In this document: positions 19,106 through 27,419 of the stretch, piece by piece | How the letters are laid out: each line of letters starts with the position of its first letter | How positions within the stretch are numbered: the first letter of the stretch is position 1 | NCBI GenBank assembly: GCA_016743235.1 | Contig: VRZD01000002.1 | Span: 1 to 64,000 of the forward strand | DNA from: Pantanalinema sp. GBBB05 | GTDB taxonomy: Bacteria; Cyanobacteriota; Cyanobacteriia; Leptolyngbyales; Leptolyngbyaceae | Length of the DNA: 64,000 bases | Direction of reading: 5' to 3' | Made by a program: the position numbers and the translations under genes | Notes under the pieces: generated by a model | What the model saw: only the letters and a program-made list of their open reading frames with translations | The model's database searches: none | What the model was told of the DNA's origin: nothing

Positions 19106-20509
19106 ATGGTTCAGCAACTCCACGCCTCTCTTGACCTCTTTAAAGCCAAGCTATCTCGCTACATTGCGGCTTGGGTATTTACTAGCATCGTCGGAATTGA
19201 GTTAGTGATTTTAATTCCGTCTTACTATCGCCAGGAACAAGAGCAACTGAGCAAACTAGAGCGCATTTCCTATGAAGTGTTTTCACCAACTTTAGTCGAG
19301 ACTGCTCAGTTAAGCAAAACCCCCGCCGGATTACTGCGAACTGTTCGGCAAAACTTAAAGCCGGGTTCAGTTATTCGGGGAGGCGCTCTATACACTATAA
19401 ACGGCAGCCTTCTAGAAACTTTTGGCGAACCGCCCCAACTGACTCCCAAAAGTTGGGCTGGCAATGGCATGGTGCAGGCACGTCGCTACCAAGGCGATCG
19501 CTATGATGTCGTTTGGTCACCCGCTGTATTGAATGGGCAGTATATTTTAGTCGTGCGGCATGATGCGACTTCTGTGCAGCAAGAATTGAATGGGTTTATT
19601 CAACGAATTGCAGTCCTAGTGCTAATTATTGCTGTGTTTGTTACCCTCGCCACCATGCTAACGTTGGGATTCACAGTCATTAATCCTATCCTGCGACTGC
19701 GGGATGATCTATTGGCAGCTGGGGAAGCCATTACAAAAGATCTATCCGATCCTAAATTTGCGGCAATGGCAGTACAGCGCCAGGATGAATTGGGAGAAGT
19801 TACTGCCGCCTTTCATGATCTGTTTCGGCGAGTGCGGCAGGAAATTTGCGATCGCCGTCAGGCAGAGGCTAACTTACGAGCAGAGCAGGAAAAAGCCGAC
19901 CGCTTACTCCTCAATATTCTGCCGGCCGAAATTGCCGAAAAACTCAAGCAAGATCAGACCGCGATCGCGGATCGGTTTGAAGAAGTCACCATCTTGTTTG
20001 CCGATATTGTTAGCTTTACTGAGCTATCCACCAAAATTTCACCCATTGAGCTAGTCAGTTGCCTCAACGAAATTTTTTCTGCCTTTGATCAATTGGCAGA
20101 ACAGCATGATTTAGAAAAGATTAAAACCATTGGTGATGCCTATATGGTCGTTGGTGGACTACCCACCCCTCGCCCCGATCATGCCGAAGCGATCGCCCAA
20201 ATGGCATTAGATATGCAGCGAGAAATCACCAAATTTCAGACCTGTATCGGCACAAACTTTCAACTGCGAATTGGCATTCATACCGGTACAGTGGTGGCTG
20301 GAGTAATTGGTTTGAAAAAATTTAGCTATGACCTATGGGGAGATGCGGTTAACTTAGCCAGTCGCATGGAATCGCATGGAATTGTTGGAGCAATTCAGGT
20401 CTCAGATACCACCTACGATCGCCTCAAACATAAGTTTTTGTTAGAAAAACGGGGACTTATTTCCGTCAAAGGTCGAGGGGAAGTGCTGACCTATCTGCTC
20501 AAATCATAG
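19106..20509 (+). CDS. Class III adenylate cyclase, membrane-bound
   Basis: A 467-residue cyclase. TM1 is about residues 19-40, then an extracytoplasmic domain of about 120 residues, TM2 about 172-195, a HAMP-like linker and a short helix (LRAEQEKADRLLLNILPAEIAEKL). The cyclase domain begins at VTILFADIVSFTELS with the first metal Asp. The substrate-selecting positions are Lys in EKIKTIGDAYM and Asp in YDLWGDAVNLASRM, the pattern for ATP rather than GTP, so cAMP is the predicted product. The transition-state Asn and Arg (AVNLASR) are present. ATG at 19106 is preferred over a TTG two codons earlier. Confidence 0.92.
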   Translation: MVQQLHASLDLFKAKLSRYIAAWVFTSIVGIELVILIPSYYRQEQEQLSKLERISYEVFSPTLVETAQLSKTPAGLLRTVRQNLKPGSVIRGGALYTINGSLLETFGEPPQLTPKSWAGNGMVQARRYQGDRYDVVWSPAVLNGQYILVVRHDATSVQQELNGFIQRIAVLVLIIAVFVTLATMLTLGFTVINPILRLRDDLLAAGEAITKDLSDPKFAAMAVQRQDELGEVTAAFHDLFRRVRQEICDRRQAEANLRAEQEKADRLLLNILPAEIAEKLKQDQTAIADRFEEVTILFADIVSFTELSTKISPIELVSCLNEIFSAFDQLAEQHDLEKIKTIGDAYMVVGGLPTPRPDHAEAIAQMALDMQREITKFQTCIGTNFQLRIGIHTGTVVAGVIGLKKFSYDLWGDAVNLASRMESHGIVGAIQVSDTTYDRLKHKFLLEKRGLISVKGRGEVLTYLLKS

Positions 20510-20590
20510 AAATAGAGTAAAAGGGAGAAGAATATTTGCTGAAGCTCAAACAACTGGGTTTTGGTCCATCTACTATCCCTGGTTCAAGCC

Positions 20591-22051
20591 ATGACCACTT
20601 TGCAACAGATTGTTCAAGACAACCTAACACTCACCTTCACCCAGCTACAGACCGACAAGCAATTAGTCAGTGAAATCCAACGCAAGTTAGCTAATTTAGG
20701 TTTGCATCCAGGCGGGCAGTGGATTGATGGCTTATATGACCGTTACGTTGAAACGGGATTAACAGAATTTTGTAGTGCTTTCTCACTTGATAACTTTGAT
20801 CGCCAAGCCATTGGTGCAACGCTGGTACAAAAACTATTAGACGTTCTGCAACTACCGTATGTATTTGAGTCTGCCAGAGATACGCAACATATATTAGATA
20901 AATTAACTACAACTCAAGCAAACACCCCAGTAGTGAGTGATCATGTCGCTTTTTTAGATCGCACGATTAGAAACTCACCCTTTGCAACCCAAATTAATCA
21001 ATATCCATCCCGTCTGAGTCAACGACCCGATAGTCAAACCGTTTTCTCCTATGGCAAGTCCTTTCAACCTGTAGATGCCAAAAAACCAGTTACATTTGAG
21101 CCATATCCTCGCAAAGGCGAAAAACCTCAGATCGATTCACAAGGGCTGGATTTCCTTGATCGCAACATTGAGTCGGGCTGTTTATGTATTGGCAGTTTTG
21201 TCCCAGGTGACCCAGGGATCAAAACCCATTGGTTAGGTAGAAACGCAACTAAACCACTTCAGTTTCTAAGTGCCACCAAGTTTATTCCCATCCTGAATGT
21301 TATTTGTCAGGTGAATGCCTTATCGCCGCAATGTGATGTTGACAACTGCATGATCGGCACAGATAGCCAGGGTAAACGGTATCGGTTTTATGAACTGGCA
21401 ACGGATGTCGTGAGTTATGACGCCCGCATTGCGTCCTCAAATTCGTTATCTGCCCTGTTTAAACGCTTTACCCAACGCCAGGAGCTCGAAGACTGGATTA
21501 AGGCAATTACGAATAATCATGCGATCGAGTTCAAAGGCTACTATGGCGAAAATCCCTTCATTGCCACGCCTAAGTTATTCGATACCACCGCTGCGACAAC
21601 AGAACCCCTGTTAACGGCTGCCCCCGAAGTTGGCACTGGCAATAACTATGTTTCCGCCTATGACTTAGTGCGGCTAATTTCCATGTTGGGCTGGCATCAC
21701 CACCTGTCTCCCGATCGTCGCTTACCGGCGGCTCAATGGCGGAGTCTAGAAAGTTTGGTGCGCGCCTTAGGGTGGGATACAGCTCGCTATCTGGATGTGG
21801 CGCTAGAAACTCTGGGACTAGTTAATGTGGTGTCTGACCCAGTAGTGATTTCCAAACTGGGATTAGGTAACAGTGCCCTGACTTATGTCGCTCTAGCTCA
21901 ATTCATCGATCGGCGTCAGAAGACCCCCACATGGCGCACTCTAGCGATGGCACTCTGGGCACCCAATGGCACCGATACTGAGCGGGACACCACAATGGCG
22001 GCAGCCGTCACCGAAATTATGCGGCAGATTTTTGCAGAAGAATTGGCATAG
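20591..22051 (+). CDS. Peptidoglycan-binding-like plus serine beta-lactamase-fold protein
   Basis: A protein of about 486 residues. Residues 20-65 resemble a PG_binding_1 repeat (VSEIQRKLANLGLHPGG then WIDGLYDRYVETGLTEF). A second region has the ordered landmarks of a penicillin-recognising enzyme: SATK as SxxK (about 235), SSN as SxN (about 290), a conserved-looking YVSAYDLVRLISML helix, and KLG near the C-terminus as KTG. The order and spacing suggest a class A beta-lactamase or DD-peptidase fold. No signal peptide or membrane helix is visible, which is odd for a wall enzyme. The ATG at 20591 is preferred over the upstream TTG. Immediately downstream lies the DnaA-box array. The assignment rests on motifs only. 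Confidence 0.7.
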   Translation: MTTLQQIVQDNLTLTFTQLQTDKQLVSEIQRKLANLGLHPGGQWIDGLYDRYVETGLTEFCSAFSLDNFDRQAIGATLVQKLLDVLQLPYVFESARDTQHILDKLTTTQANTPVVSDHVAFLDRTIRNSPFATQINQYPSRLSQRPDSQTVFSYGKSFQPVDAKKPVTFEPYPRKGEKPQIDSQGLDFLDRNIESGCLCIGSFVPGDPGIKTHWLGRNATKPLQFLSATKFIPILNVICQVNALSPQCDVDNCMIGTDSQGKRYRFYELATDVVSYDARIASSNSLSALFKRFTQRQELEDWIKAITNNHAIEFKGYYGENPFIATPKLFDTTAATTEPLLTAAPEVGTGNNYVSAYDLVRLISMLGWHHHLSPDRRLPAAQWRSLESLVRALGWDTARYLDVALETLGLVNVVSDPVVISKLGLGNSALTYVALAQFIDRRQKTPTWRTLAMALWAPNGTDTERDTTMAAAVTEIMRQIFAEELA

Positions 22052-22080
22052 GTCAAGTTTAGTCACAATACCCAGAACTT

Positions 22081-22100
22081 TACATTTTTTATTATTGATT
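22081..22100. other. AT-rich block next to the DnaA-box array, possible unwinding element
   Basis: Seventeen of twenty bases are A or T in this stretch, directly left of the DnaA-box array. Such AT-rich blocks are where bacterial origins open. Assignment depends on the array being a true origin. Confidence 0.35.
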
Positions 22101-22104
22101 GAAC

Positions 22105-22200
22105 TTTTCCCCAAGGATTCCACAATATTTCCACAGGCTAGTCCAGCATTTTCCACAATCTGTCCACAGGTTTTCCACAGGTTAGGGAGAGTTTTCCACA
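22105..22200 (+). other. oriC: Candidate replication origin: phased DnaA-box array
   Basis: Three perfect TTTTCCACA boxes (22149, 22171, 22192) and two single-mismatch boxes (TTTTCCCCA at 22105, ATTTCCACA at 22127) lie on one strand, with weaker CCACA boxes at 22116 and 22160. Start-to-start distances are 11, 11, 22, 11, 11 and 21 bp, so nearly all boxes face the same side of the helix. TTTTCCACA is the box form used in cyanobacteria. The array sits in a gene-free region of about 690 bp with an AT-rich block on its left. dnaA and dnaN are not in this window, but many cyanobacterial origins are not beside dnaA. Confidence 0.75.
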
Positions 22201-22269
22201 GGCAGCACGAAGGCATCGGACTTTGCCGCCTCGATCGACGTTTTCCAGCTTGCCTAGAGCGATCGTGAG

Positions 22270-22745
22270 AAAAATCAGATTTATGTAAAGTTAAGTAACA
22301 ACAAAGTACCTCAAACCCCGATTCTTTCGTAAACCTTTTTTTGATCTAAACGTTATCGAAACATTTCTCAACATTGACAATTAGCCGTGTCGCACCGCAC
22401 AATGAAGCGACCCAAGTAAAGAGCGTACTGACCTGAGTGGACAGCGGTCTGGAGTCTGAGGTAGGTCTCGCTGAAACATGAGGAATATGAGAACGGCATT
22501 TCAATCCCCCGTCTCAAGTTCATTGCCTGAATCAGCCTGATCTGGATGCCAGAACAAGTAAGGAAACACTCACCAGGTCTGCTGGCGCAACTTTGTGTTG
22601 TTTAATGGCTGGTCAACTATTGAGAGACGACGGTATCAATACCAGAAAATGGGTCGAAACTTTAATAGTTAACCAGCAGATCTCTCACTACTTGTAACTC
22701 ATTTGTTCATTTGAACCATTCACCATCCTTGGAGCAAAGTCCGGT
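22270..22745 (+). other. Long structured non-coding region ahead of the DUF2811 gene
   Basis: About 475 bp without a convincing gene. TTGACA at about 22374-22379 is a possible -35 element, with a weak -10 some 17-19 bp on, which would give a leader of about 340 nt. Visible structure includes a CCAG/CTGG hairpin (about 22573-22585) and a 13-bp near-perfect stem (22609-22621 with 22664-22676, one mismatch). It could be a 5' leader, a separate small RNA or part of the origin region. I recognise no known RNA family. Confidence 0.45.
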
Positions 22746-22976
22746 ATGAACTCTACTGTTAGCCTATTAGTTGAAATTCCCGAAGTGCTGCATGAATCAA
22801 TTAAAAACTATTTAGAACTGCGCCCCGATTGGGATCAAGATCGAGTATTTGCAGCGGCTTTATCGTTATTTCTACTACAAAATCATATGGAATCGGCTCC
22901 AGAAAAACTTTTTCATCGTCAGGCATCTCGGATTTATTTAGATGCTCTGTTTAGACGCCCGATCGGTCATAACTAA
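22746..22976 (+). CDS. DUF2811 family small protein
   Basis: A 76-residue soluble protein of a cyanobacterial family of unknown function. The block LVEIPEVLHESIKNYLE and then DWDQDRVFAAALSLFLLQN is the family signature as I know it. It ends with YLDALFRRP. GGAGCAAAG lies just upstream of the ATG. The gene lies next to the putative origin and stands alone, with a long leader. Whether it has anything to do with replication is unknown. Confidence 0.8.
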   Translation: MNSTVSLLVEIPEVLHESIKNYLELRPDWDQDRVFAAALSLFLLQNHMESAPEKLFHRQASRIYLDALFRRPIGHN

Positions 22977-23148
22977 ACCATTTGACTCGATCAATTTTTA
23001 CCCCTAGGACTTGCTTTAAAGCCCAATCCTAGGGAAAATTCAACCCAAAAAGTTTCCCAATTTTGGGAAAATTAGAGGCTTAAACGATTCAATTAATCCC
23101 AATTTTGCTCCCTGTTACCCAGATAATCATGTAGTTGGTTGAAGTAAC

Positions 23149-23946
23149 ATGGTCTATCAGATTTCAGCAACAAAACTACAGACTTATAAGCGCTGTCCCT
23201 ATGCTTACTATTTGCGCTATGAGCATCGCCTCGCCCCTAGCAATTTCTTTGGTGCAGCCGCTCTGGGCACGGCTTTACATCAGGCACTAGCACAATTTCA
23301 TCGAGATTGGCATTACCAAAATGCCTTACCTGATTTGCAATGGATCCATCATTGTTGGCAACAGCACTCCTCTGGTTTAAGCAGTCGTCAGATCATGGAA
23401 GGCATCGCCATTTTAGAAAACTATTACCATAGCTTTATTGCAAATGCGGTCGCCTTAACTCAACCTCTAGCGGTAGAAGGCAAAATTCAAGGCTATTTAC
23501 AAGCAGAAAACTTAGAATTCTCTTTAGTTGGTCGCTACGATCGCATTGACTTTCTACCAGACGGTTTAGAGTTAATTGACTACAAATCTAGCCGCGACGT
23601 TAAGCTACCGGATTCGAGTGAAATCAATCTACAAATTGGGTTATATTATCTTGCTCTCAAGCAAACCTATCAGCAAAGTTTGAAATATTTAAGTTTATTG
23701 TTCTTACGCTCGGGTGAAAAGATCCGCTTTGAAGCGACCGAAGACCATCAAGCCCATGTCGAAGACATGATTAGCCATTTAGCCGTGCGACTCCGTCAGG
23801 ATCGCGGCTGGGATCCACAACCCGGCAAGCAATGCGATCGGTGTAGCTATGCCCGTTACTGCTCAGCCGTCACGCATGATCCGGCGCCAATTCCCGAAAC
23901 CCGAGCCACCTCCCAATTGCAATTAGCATTAAATTTAGCCAGTTAG
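23149..23946 (+). CDS. PD-(D/E)XK nuclease family protein (RecB/Cas4-like)
   Basis: A 265-residue stand-alone RecB-type nuclease. It opens with ISATKLQTYKRCPYAYYLRY, which holds the first Cys of an iron-sulfur box, and has ALGTALHQALAQFH. The catalytic core is LVGRYDRIDFLPDGLELIDYKSS, with the metal-binding Asp and the D-x-K pair. The C-terminal CDRCSYARYC (about residues 236-245) completes a four-Cys cluster, as in AddB and Cas4. There is no helicase and no cas gene nearby. Role in repair is likely but inferred. It converges with the GGCT gene, 4 bp apart. Confidence 0.88.
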   Translation: MVYQISATKLQTYKRCPYAYYLRYEHRLAPSNFFGAAALGTALHQALAQFHRDWHYQNALPDLQWIHHCWQQHSSGLSSRQIMEGIAILENYYHSFIANAVALTQPLAVEGKIQGYLQAENLEFSLVGRYDRIDFLPDGLELIDYKSSRDVKLPDSSEINLQIGLYYLALKQTYQQSLKYLSLLFLRSGEKIRFEATEDHQAHVEDMISHLAVRLRQDRGWDPQPGKQCDRCSYARYCSAVTHDPAPIPETRATSQLQLALNLAS

Positions 23947-23950
23947 AGTA

Positions 23951-24547
23951 TTACGCCGATCGCTGGATTTGTACTTGTTGCTGCTGTAAGCGATGCATGT
24001 GGCTGAATAGTTGCCAGCAATATTGCTCTGGCAATCCACAGGTTACCGCGCCCCGCAGCACCACATTAAAGTACCAATCATTGGGAGCTAGTTCCTCGGG
24101 CAGTTTATTCACTACTACATACGTTCTGACATCGGTATAACGCTGGTTTTGGCAATCGACCTCGATCGTTTCGTGCCGATACCCACCCCGTGGCACTTCT
24201 TCCCGTTCGTCCAATAATTCGCTTAACCGCCAAGGCAACTGATACAGCACTCCTTCTACCCGGGAATTGGAATCCGGAACAACATCCAACACTCCACAAT
24301 TGCGGAGTAGCGATCGGCGATAAAACCCTAGACGGTATCCCTGCAACGTAGCCGGTCCAATCACAAAAGGATACATACTTTCGCCTAAGGTGCGCTTGAG
24401 ATCAACTGGACACATGCAGGATCCGTAGGCGAAATAGTAAAACGAAGATTTCAACGATTGGGGGGAGCGCGTGACCTGGAGCAACTGCACAGGATGAAGA
24501 ATGTTAACCGGCGATCGGGCTGGGGAAGGACGAGGGGGAATACTCAT
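23951..24547 (-). CDS. Gamma-glutamylcyclotransferase-like protein
   Basis: A 198-residue protein of the GGCT/AIG2-like fold. The substrate loop FAYGSCMCPVDLKR stands where family members have YGSNM, so a Cys replaces the usual Asn. GVLYQLP and the acid region LLDEREEVPRGGYRHETIEV (catalytic Glu) are present. GGCT enzymes release 5-oxoproline from gamma-glutamyl compounds, and the substrate here is not determined. The first 30 residues are a Pro/Ser-rich extension. Confidence 0.82.
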   Translation of the reverse strand: MSIPPRPSPARSPVNILHPVQLLQVTRSPQSLKSSFYYFAYGSCMCPVDLKRTLGESMYPFVIGPATLQGYRLGFYRRSLLRNCGVLDVVPDSNSRVEGVLYQLPWRLSELLDEREEVPRGGYRHETIEVDCQNQRYTDVRTYVVVNKLPEELAPNDWYFNVVLRGAVTCGLPEQYCWQLFSHMHRLQQQQVQIQRSA

Positions 24548-24757
24548 AACCAGTAGGCAACGAGAATCAAAAAACAGTTATTTCAAAACTAACATATCCC
24601 GATAGGATAACCGTAGTTTAATCAAACCTTTACAATCCTGCCTCCGTACAAATTCGGAACAATCGTCGCTAAGGCTGACTACTCCTAGTTTGCAGAATCT
24701 CAGGTAATTACGCTGACAGTTTGGCAACACTTTATAGAAGAATTACCATACTGCCCT

Positions 24758-24789
24758 CATAGACAATCGATATCTTTCAATTGTCTATG
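24758..24789 (-). terminator. Hairpin 3' of sdhA
   Basis: A perfect 10-bp stem (24758-24767 with 24780-24789) with a 12-nt loop lies 22 bp beyond the sdhA stop. No T-run follows it. It is a plausible 3'-end or stability hairpin. Confidence 0.45.
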
Positions 24790-24811
24790 GTCTTCAACCT
24801 GCCGTTATGCA

Positions 24812-26539
24812 TCAATACTTCCGCTCCTGCGGTTGGAAGCGGGTGATCGTAACGGGTAAATAATTAATGTCAATCCCAGCCGGAGAATAATACGCAAGAG
24901 TATGCTTCAGAAAATTAGCATCATCCCGATCGGTGTAATCCTCTCTCGCATGAGAACCTCGGCTTTCCCGACGGTTTAATGCCGAGGTGAGAATCATTTC
25001 CCCCACAATCATCAAGCTGCGTAATTCTAGGGCTTCAATAATTTCTGTATTCCAACACTTACCTTTGTCGTCCAATCGAACATGGCTGTACTGCTTCTGA
25101 ATCTCCTTTAATTGGGCAATGCCCTCCCGCATAATCTCGTCGGAACGGAACACGCCACAGTAATTCGTCATACAGTCCTGATACGCCTGCCGGATTTGAT
25201 CAATCCGGTATTCTCCAGTTTGATTCAGCAGGGATTCAATCTGGTCGGTCGCTTCCCGCAGGTAAAGGGCAGCATCGATCTCTGGAAACTTACGCTGTTG
25301 GACGTATTCAGCGATCGCCGCTCCCGTCCGTTGCCCATACACCACACATTCCAGCAGTGAATTACTTCCTAAGCGATTCGCTCCATGGACTGAGACACAA
25401 GCCGATTCCCCAGCCGCAAAAAAGCCTTCTACTAATTCACTTGGGCTGCGCCGCACTTGTCCATTGGTATTAACTGGAATGCCGCCCATGGAATAGTGAA
25501 CTGTTGGTCGTACCGGCATCGGTTCATGTACCGCATCAATCCCCACCAGGCGATGAGCCTCTTCCCAACAAAACGGCACCCGACTCATGATCTTTTCTTG
25601 CCCCATATGCCGCAGATCCAGGTAAACAAAGGGACCACCCGCACTACCATCCGGATGAATCCCGCGTCCAGCGCGAATCTCGCGGGTAATGGCACGGGAG
25701 GTAATATCGCGGGGAGCTAATTCCATACGGCTCGGCGCATAATCTGCCATGAACCGCTGCCCTTCACTATTAATGAGATATGCCCCTTCACCCCGTACTG
25801 CTTCCGAAATCAGCACTCCCACCGGATACAAACCCGTAGGATGAAACTGCACAAATTCCATATCCTCTAGGGGCAAGCCAGCCATTGCTGTCATCGCCAA
25901 GCCATCGCCCGTGCAGGCATAGTCATTTGAGGTGGTGTTATACACCCGACCATAACCGCCTGTAGCAAACATCACCGCCTTAGCCCGCACAACGACTAAC
26001 TCACCATCTAGAATGTGGTACATCACCACACCCTTCGCCTGTCCATCCTCCAGAATTAAGCGGAGGACATACCATTCGTCGTAGATCGTTACGCCCTGCG
26101 CCATCAGGTTGCAGATCAATTCATGTAGAATTGCATGCCCAGTTTTATCAGCAGCATAGCAAGTGCGATCGTGAGAATGTCCCCCGAAGGCTCGTTGAGC
26201 AATGCGACCATCCGGGAGACGGGAAAATAAGACTCCCATGTGTTCCAGGTCAATTACAACTCCGGTCGCCGCTTGCGTCAGGATTTCCACCGCGTCCTGA
26301 TCCGCCAGATAATCCGAGCCTTTGACCGTATCAAACGCATGAGCTTCCCAACTATCATTCGGATCTACATTCTGCAACACGGCAGCAATCCCCCCTTGAG
26401 CCGCGACCGAGTGCGATCGAATTGGATGGGTTTTGGCGACTAAGCCAACATTTAGGGTGGGATTAGTCCGGGCAATTTCCAGAGCCGCACGGGAACCGGC
26501 TAAGCCACCACCAACAATAATGACGTCATGTTCAATCAT
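24812..26539 (-). CDS. sdhA: Succinate dehydrogenase/fumarate reductase flavoprotein subunit
   Basis: The 575-residue catalytic subunit that oxidises succinate and feeds the plastoquinone pool in cyanobacterial membranes. It has the FAD dinucleotide motif [15 protein letters not shown] and [13 protein letters not shown], whose His is the covalent FAD attachment site. Active-site elements [27 protein letters not shown] and [18 protein letters not shown] follow, with the C-terminal [12 protein letters not shown]. sdhB and membrane-anchor genes are not adjacent, as is usual in cyanobacteria. AGGAG-like sequence precedes the ATG. Confidence 0.96.
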   Translation of the reverse strand: MIEHDVIIVGGGLAGSRAALEIARTNPTLNVGLVAKTHPIRSHSVAAQGGIAAVLQNVDPNDSWEAHAFDTVKGSDYLADQDAVEILTQAATGVVIDLEHMGVLFSRLPDGRIAQRAFGGHSHDRTCYAADKTGHAILHELICNLMAQGVTIYDEWYVLRLILEDGQAKGVVMYHILDGELVVVRAKAVMFATGGYGRVYNTTSNDYACTGDGLAMTAMAGLPLEDMEFVQFHPTGLYPVGVLISEAVRGEGAYLINSEGQRFMADYAPSRMELAPRDITSRAITREIRAGRGIHPDGSAGGPFVYLDLRHMGQEKIMSRVPFCWEEAHRLVGIDAVHEPMPVRPTVHYSMGGIPVNTNGQVRRSPSELVEGFFAAGESACVSVHGANRLGSNSLLECVVYGQRTGAAIAEYVQQRKFPEIDAALYLREATDQIESLLNQTGEYRIDQIRQAYQDCMTNYCGVFRSDEIMREGIAQLKEIQKQYSHVRLDDKGKCWNTEIIEALELRSLMIVGEMILTSALNRRESRGSHAREDYTDRDDANFLKHTLAYYSPAGIDINYLPVTITRFQPQERKY

Positions 26540-26571
26540 GAGAGTTGCCAGGAGAAAAAATAATTTTGCTC

Positions 26572-26606
26572 AAATTAAAAGTTCCCTACCATGTGACAGG
26601 GAACTT
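26572..26606 (-). terminator. Rho-independent terminator between the 26.7-kb gene and sdhA
   Basis: On the minus strand a perfect 9-bp stem (26606-26598 with 26587-26579, loop 10 nt) is followed by TTAATTT. It ends transcripts of the small membrane-protein gene and lies about 35 bp ahead of sdhA. Confidence 0.7.
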
Positions 26607-26707
26607 GGGAAAGATAGCAGTCAGAACTGACACAATGTGGACGGGCAATCGCCCCTGTAGATAATCCAACGAGGTTAGATGTGAGGACAGATCACCCAAT
26701 CCTAGCT

Positions 26708-27019
26708 TTAGCTCGCTGCTTGAGCTGGTCGCTGACTACTGGTAGCGGAGGACACCGGTCTGGGTTGCGCCGCCGTATCGATCGGCGCTAGCTCAATATG
26801 ATTTAGCAACGTCGTGACAAAGGCAAATAACAGGAACGGCAATGTCAGCACTAAGATAATTCCCACCGTTGCCAGAGCATACACTGGCCGGCTCGCTCCC
26901 ATCAGTGCCAGTGCCGCCGACAGACTGACGAAAATGACAATTAACCACACAATAATTTGTCCGTAGATGTCACCAAAGGACAGCGTACAAACTATCCGGT
27001 ACTTCGATACATTGCTCAT
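26708..27019 (-). CDS. Small two-helix membrane protein
   Basis: A 103-residue protein with two predicted transmembrane helices (about residues 20-40, VWLIVIFVSLSAALALMG, and 47-70, LATVGIILVLTLPFLLFAFV) and a Pro/Ser/Ala-rich tail. I do not recognise a function. The ATG at 27019 has AGGCACGTC upstream. It has its own terminator and is divergent from the PIN-domain gene. Confidence 0.75.
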   Translation of the reverse strand: MSNVSKYRIVCTLSFGDIYGQIIVWLIVIFVSLSAALALMGASRPVYALATVGIILVLTLPFLLFAFVTTLLNHIELAPIDTAAQPRPVSSATSSQRPAQAAS

Positions 27020-27419
27020 GACGTGCCTCTAACGACTTTGAGTACGACGTGCTGTAAATGTATAAGGTAAAGCGTTAATTGAATGGTGTACTATTTCTAA
27101 ACCTTTTTGAAATGTTTGTTACCCAGCTTTACAGTTGTCGCCTGCGTTAGTGCGATCGTAGCTTACTTATCCTGTTTATGCGGCTACCCCCTAGAAGCAA
27201 TCTTTTGGATCCTCCAGCTTAATATCAGGCAGAATGTTAGGCTAGCAATCAGCAACTACCAGTTCAGTCAATTCAGACTATAGACATTCATTCTCAGGTT
27301 GCAGACTGTTTAAGCGCAGTAGTGAAGAAAACTGCGCGGCTGTTCGCACAAGGTTCAGGTTGCTGTAGTGATGATTTTGTAGTTCCATCCAGTTGTAGTA
27401 TCGGGGCTTAACGACATCT
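27020..27419. other. 400-bp divergent spacer with a leader hairpin
   Basis: No gene is visible. A perfect 7-bp hairpin, GCGCAGT (27314-27320) with ACTGCGC (27331-27337), lies about 80 bp ahead of the PIN-domain gene and is probably in its 5' leader. Promoters for both flanking genes must lie here, but I cannot fix them. Confidence 0.4.

Noticed and set aside
22478..22540. 20-codon ATG frame in the leader upstream of the DUF2811 gene
   Set aside because: No Shine-Dalgarno sequence and no motif. It may be a leader peptide but cannot be supported from the sequence.
23149..23946. RecB-like nuclease considered as Cas4 of a CRISPR system
   Set aside because: No cas genes or repeats lie in the window, so a stand-alone repair nuclease is more likely.
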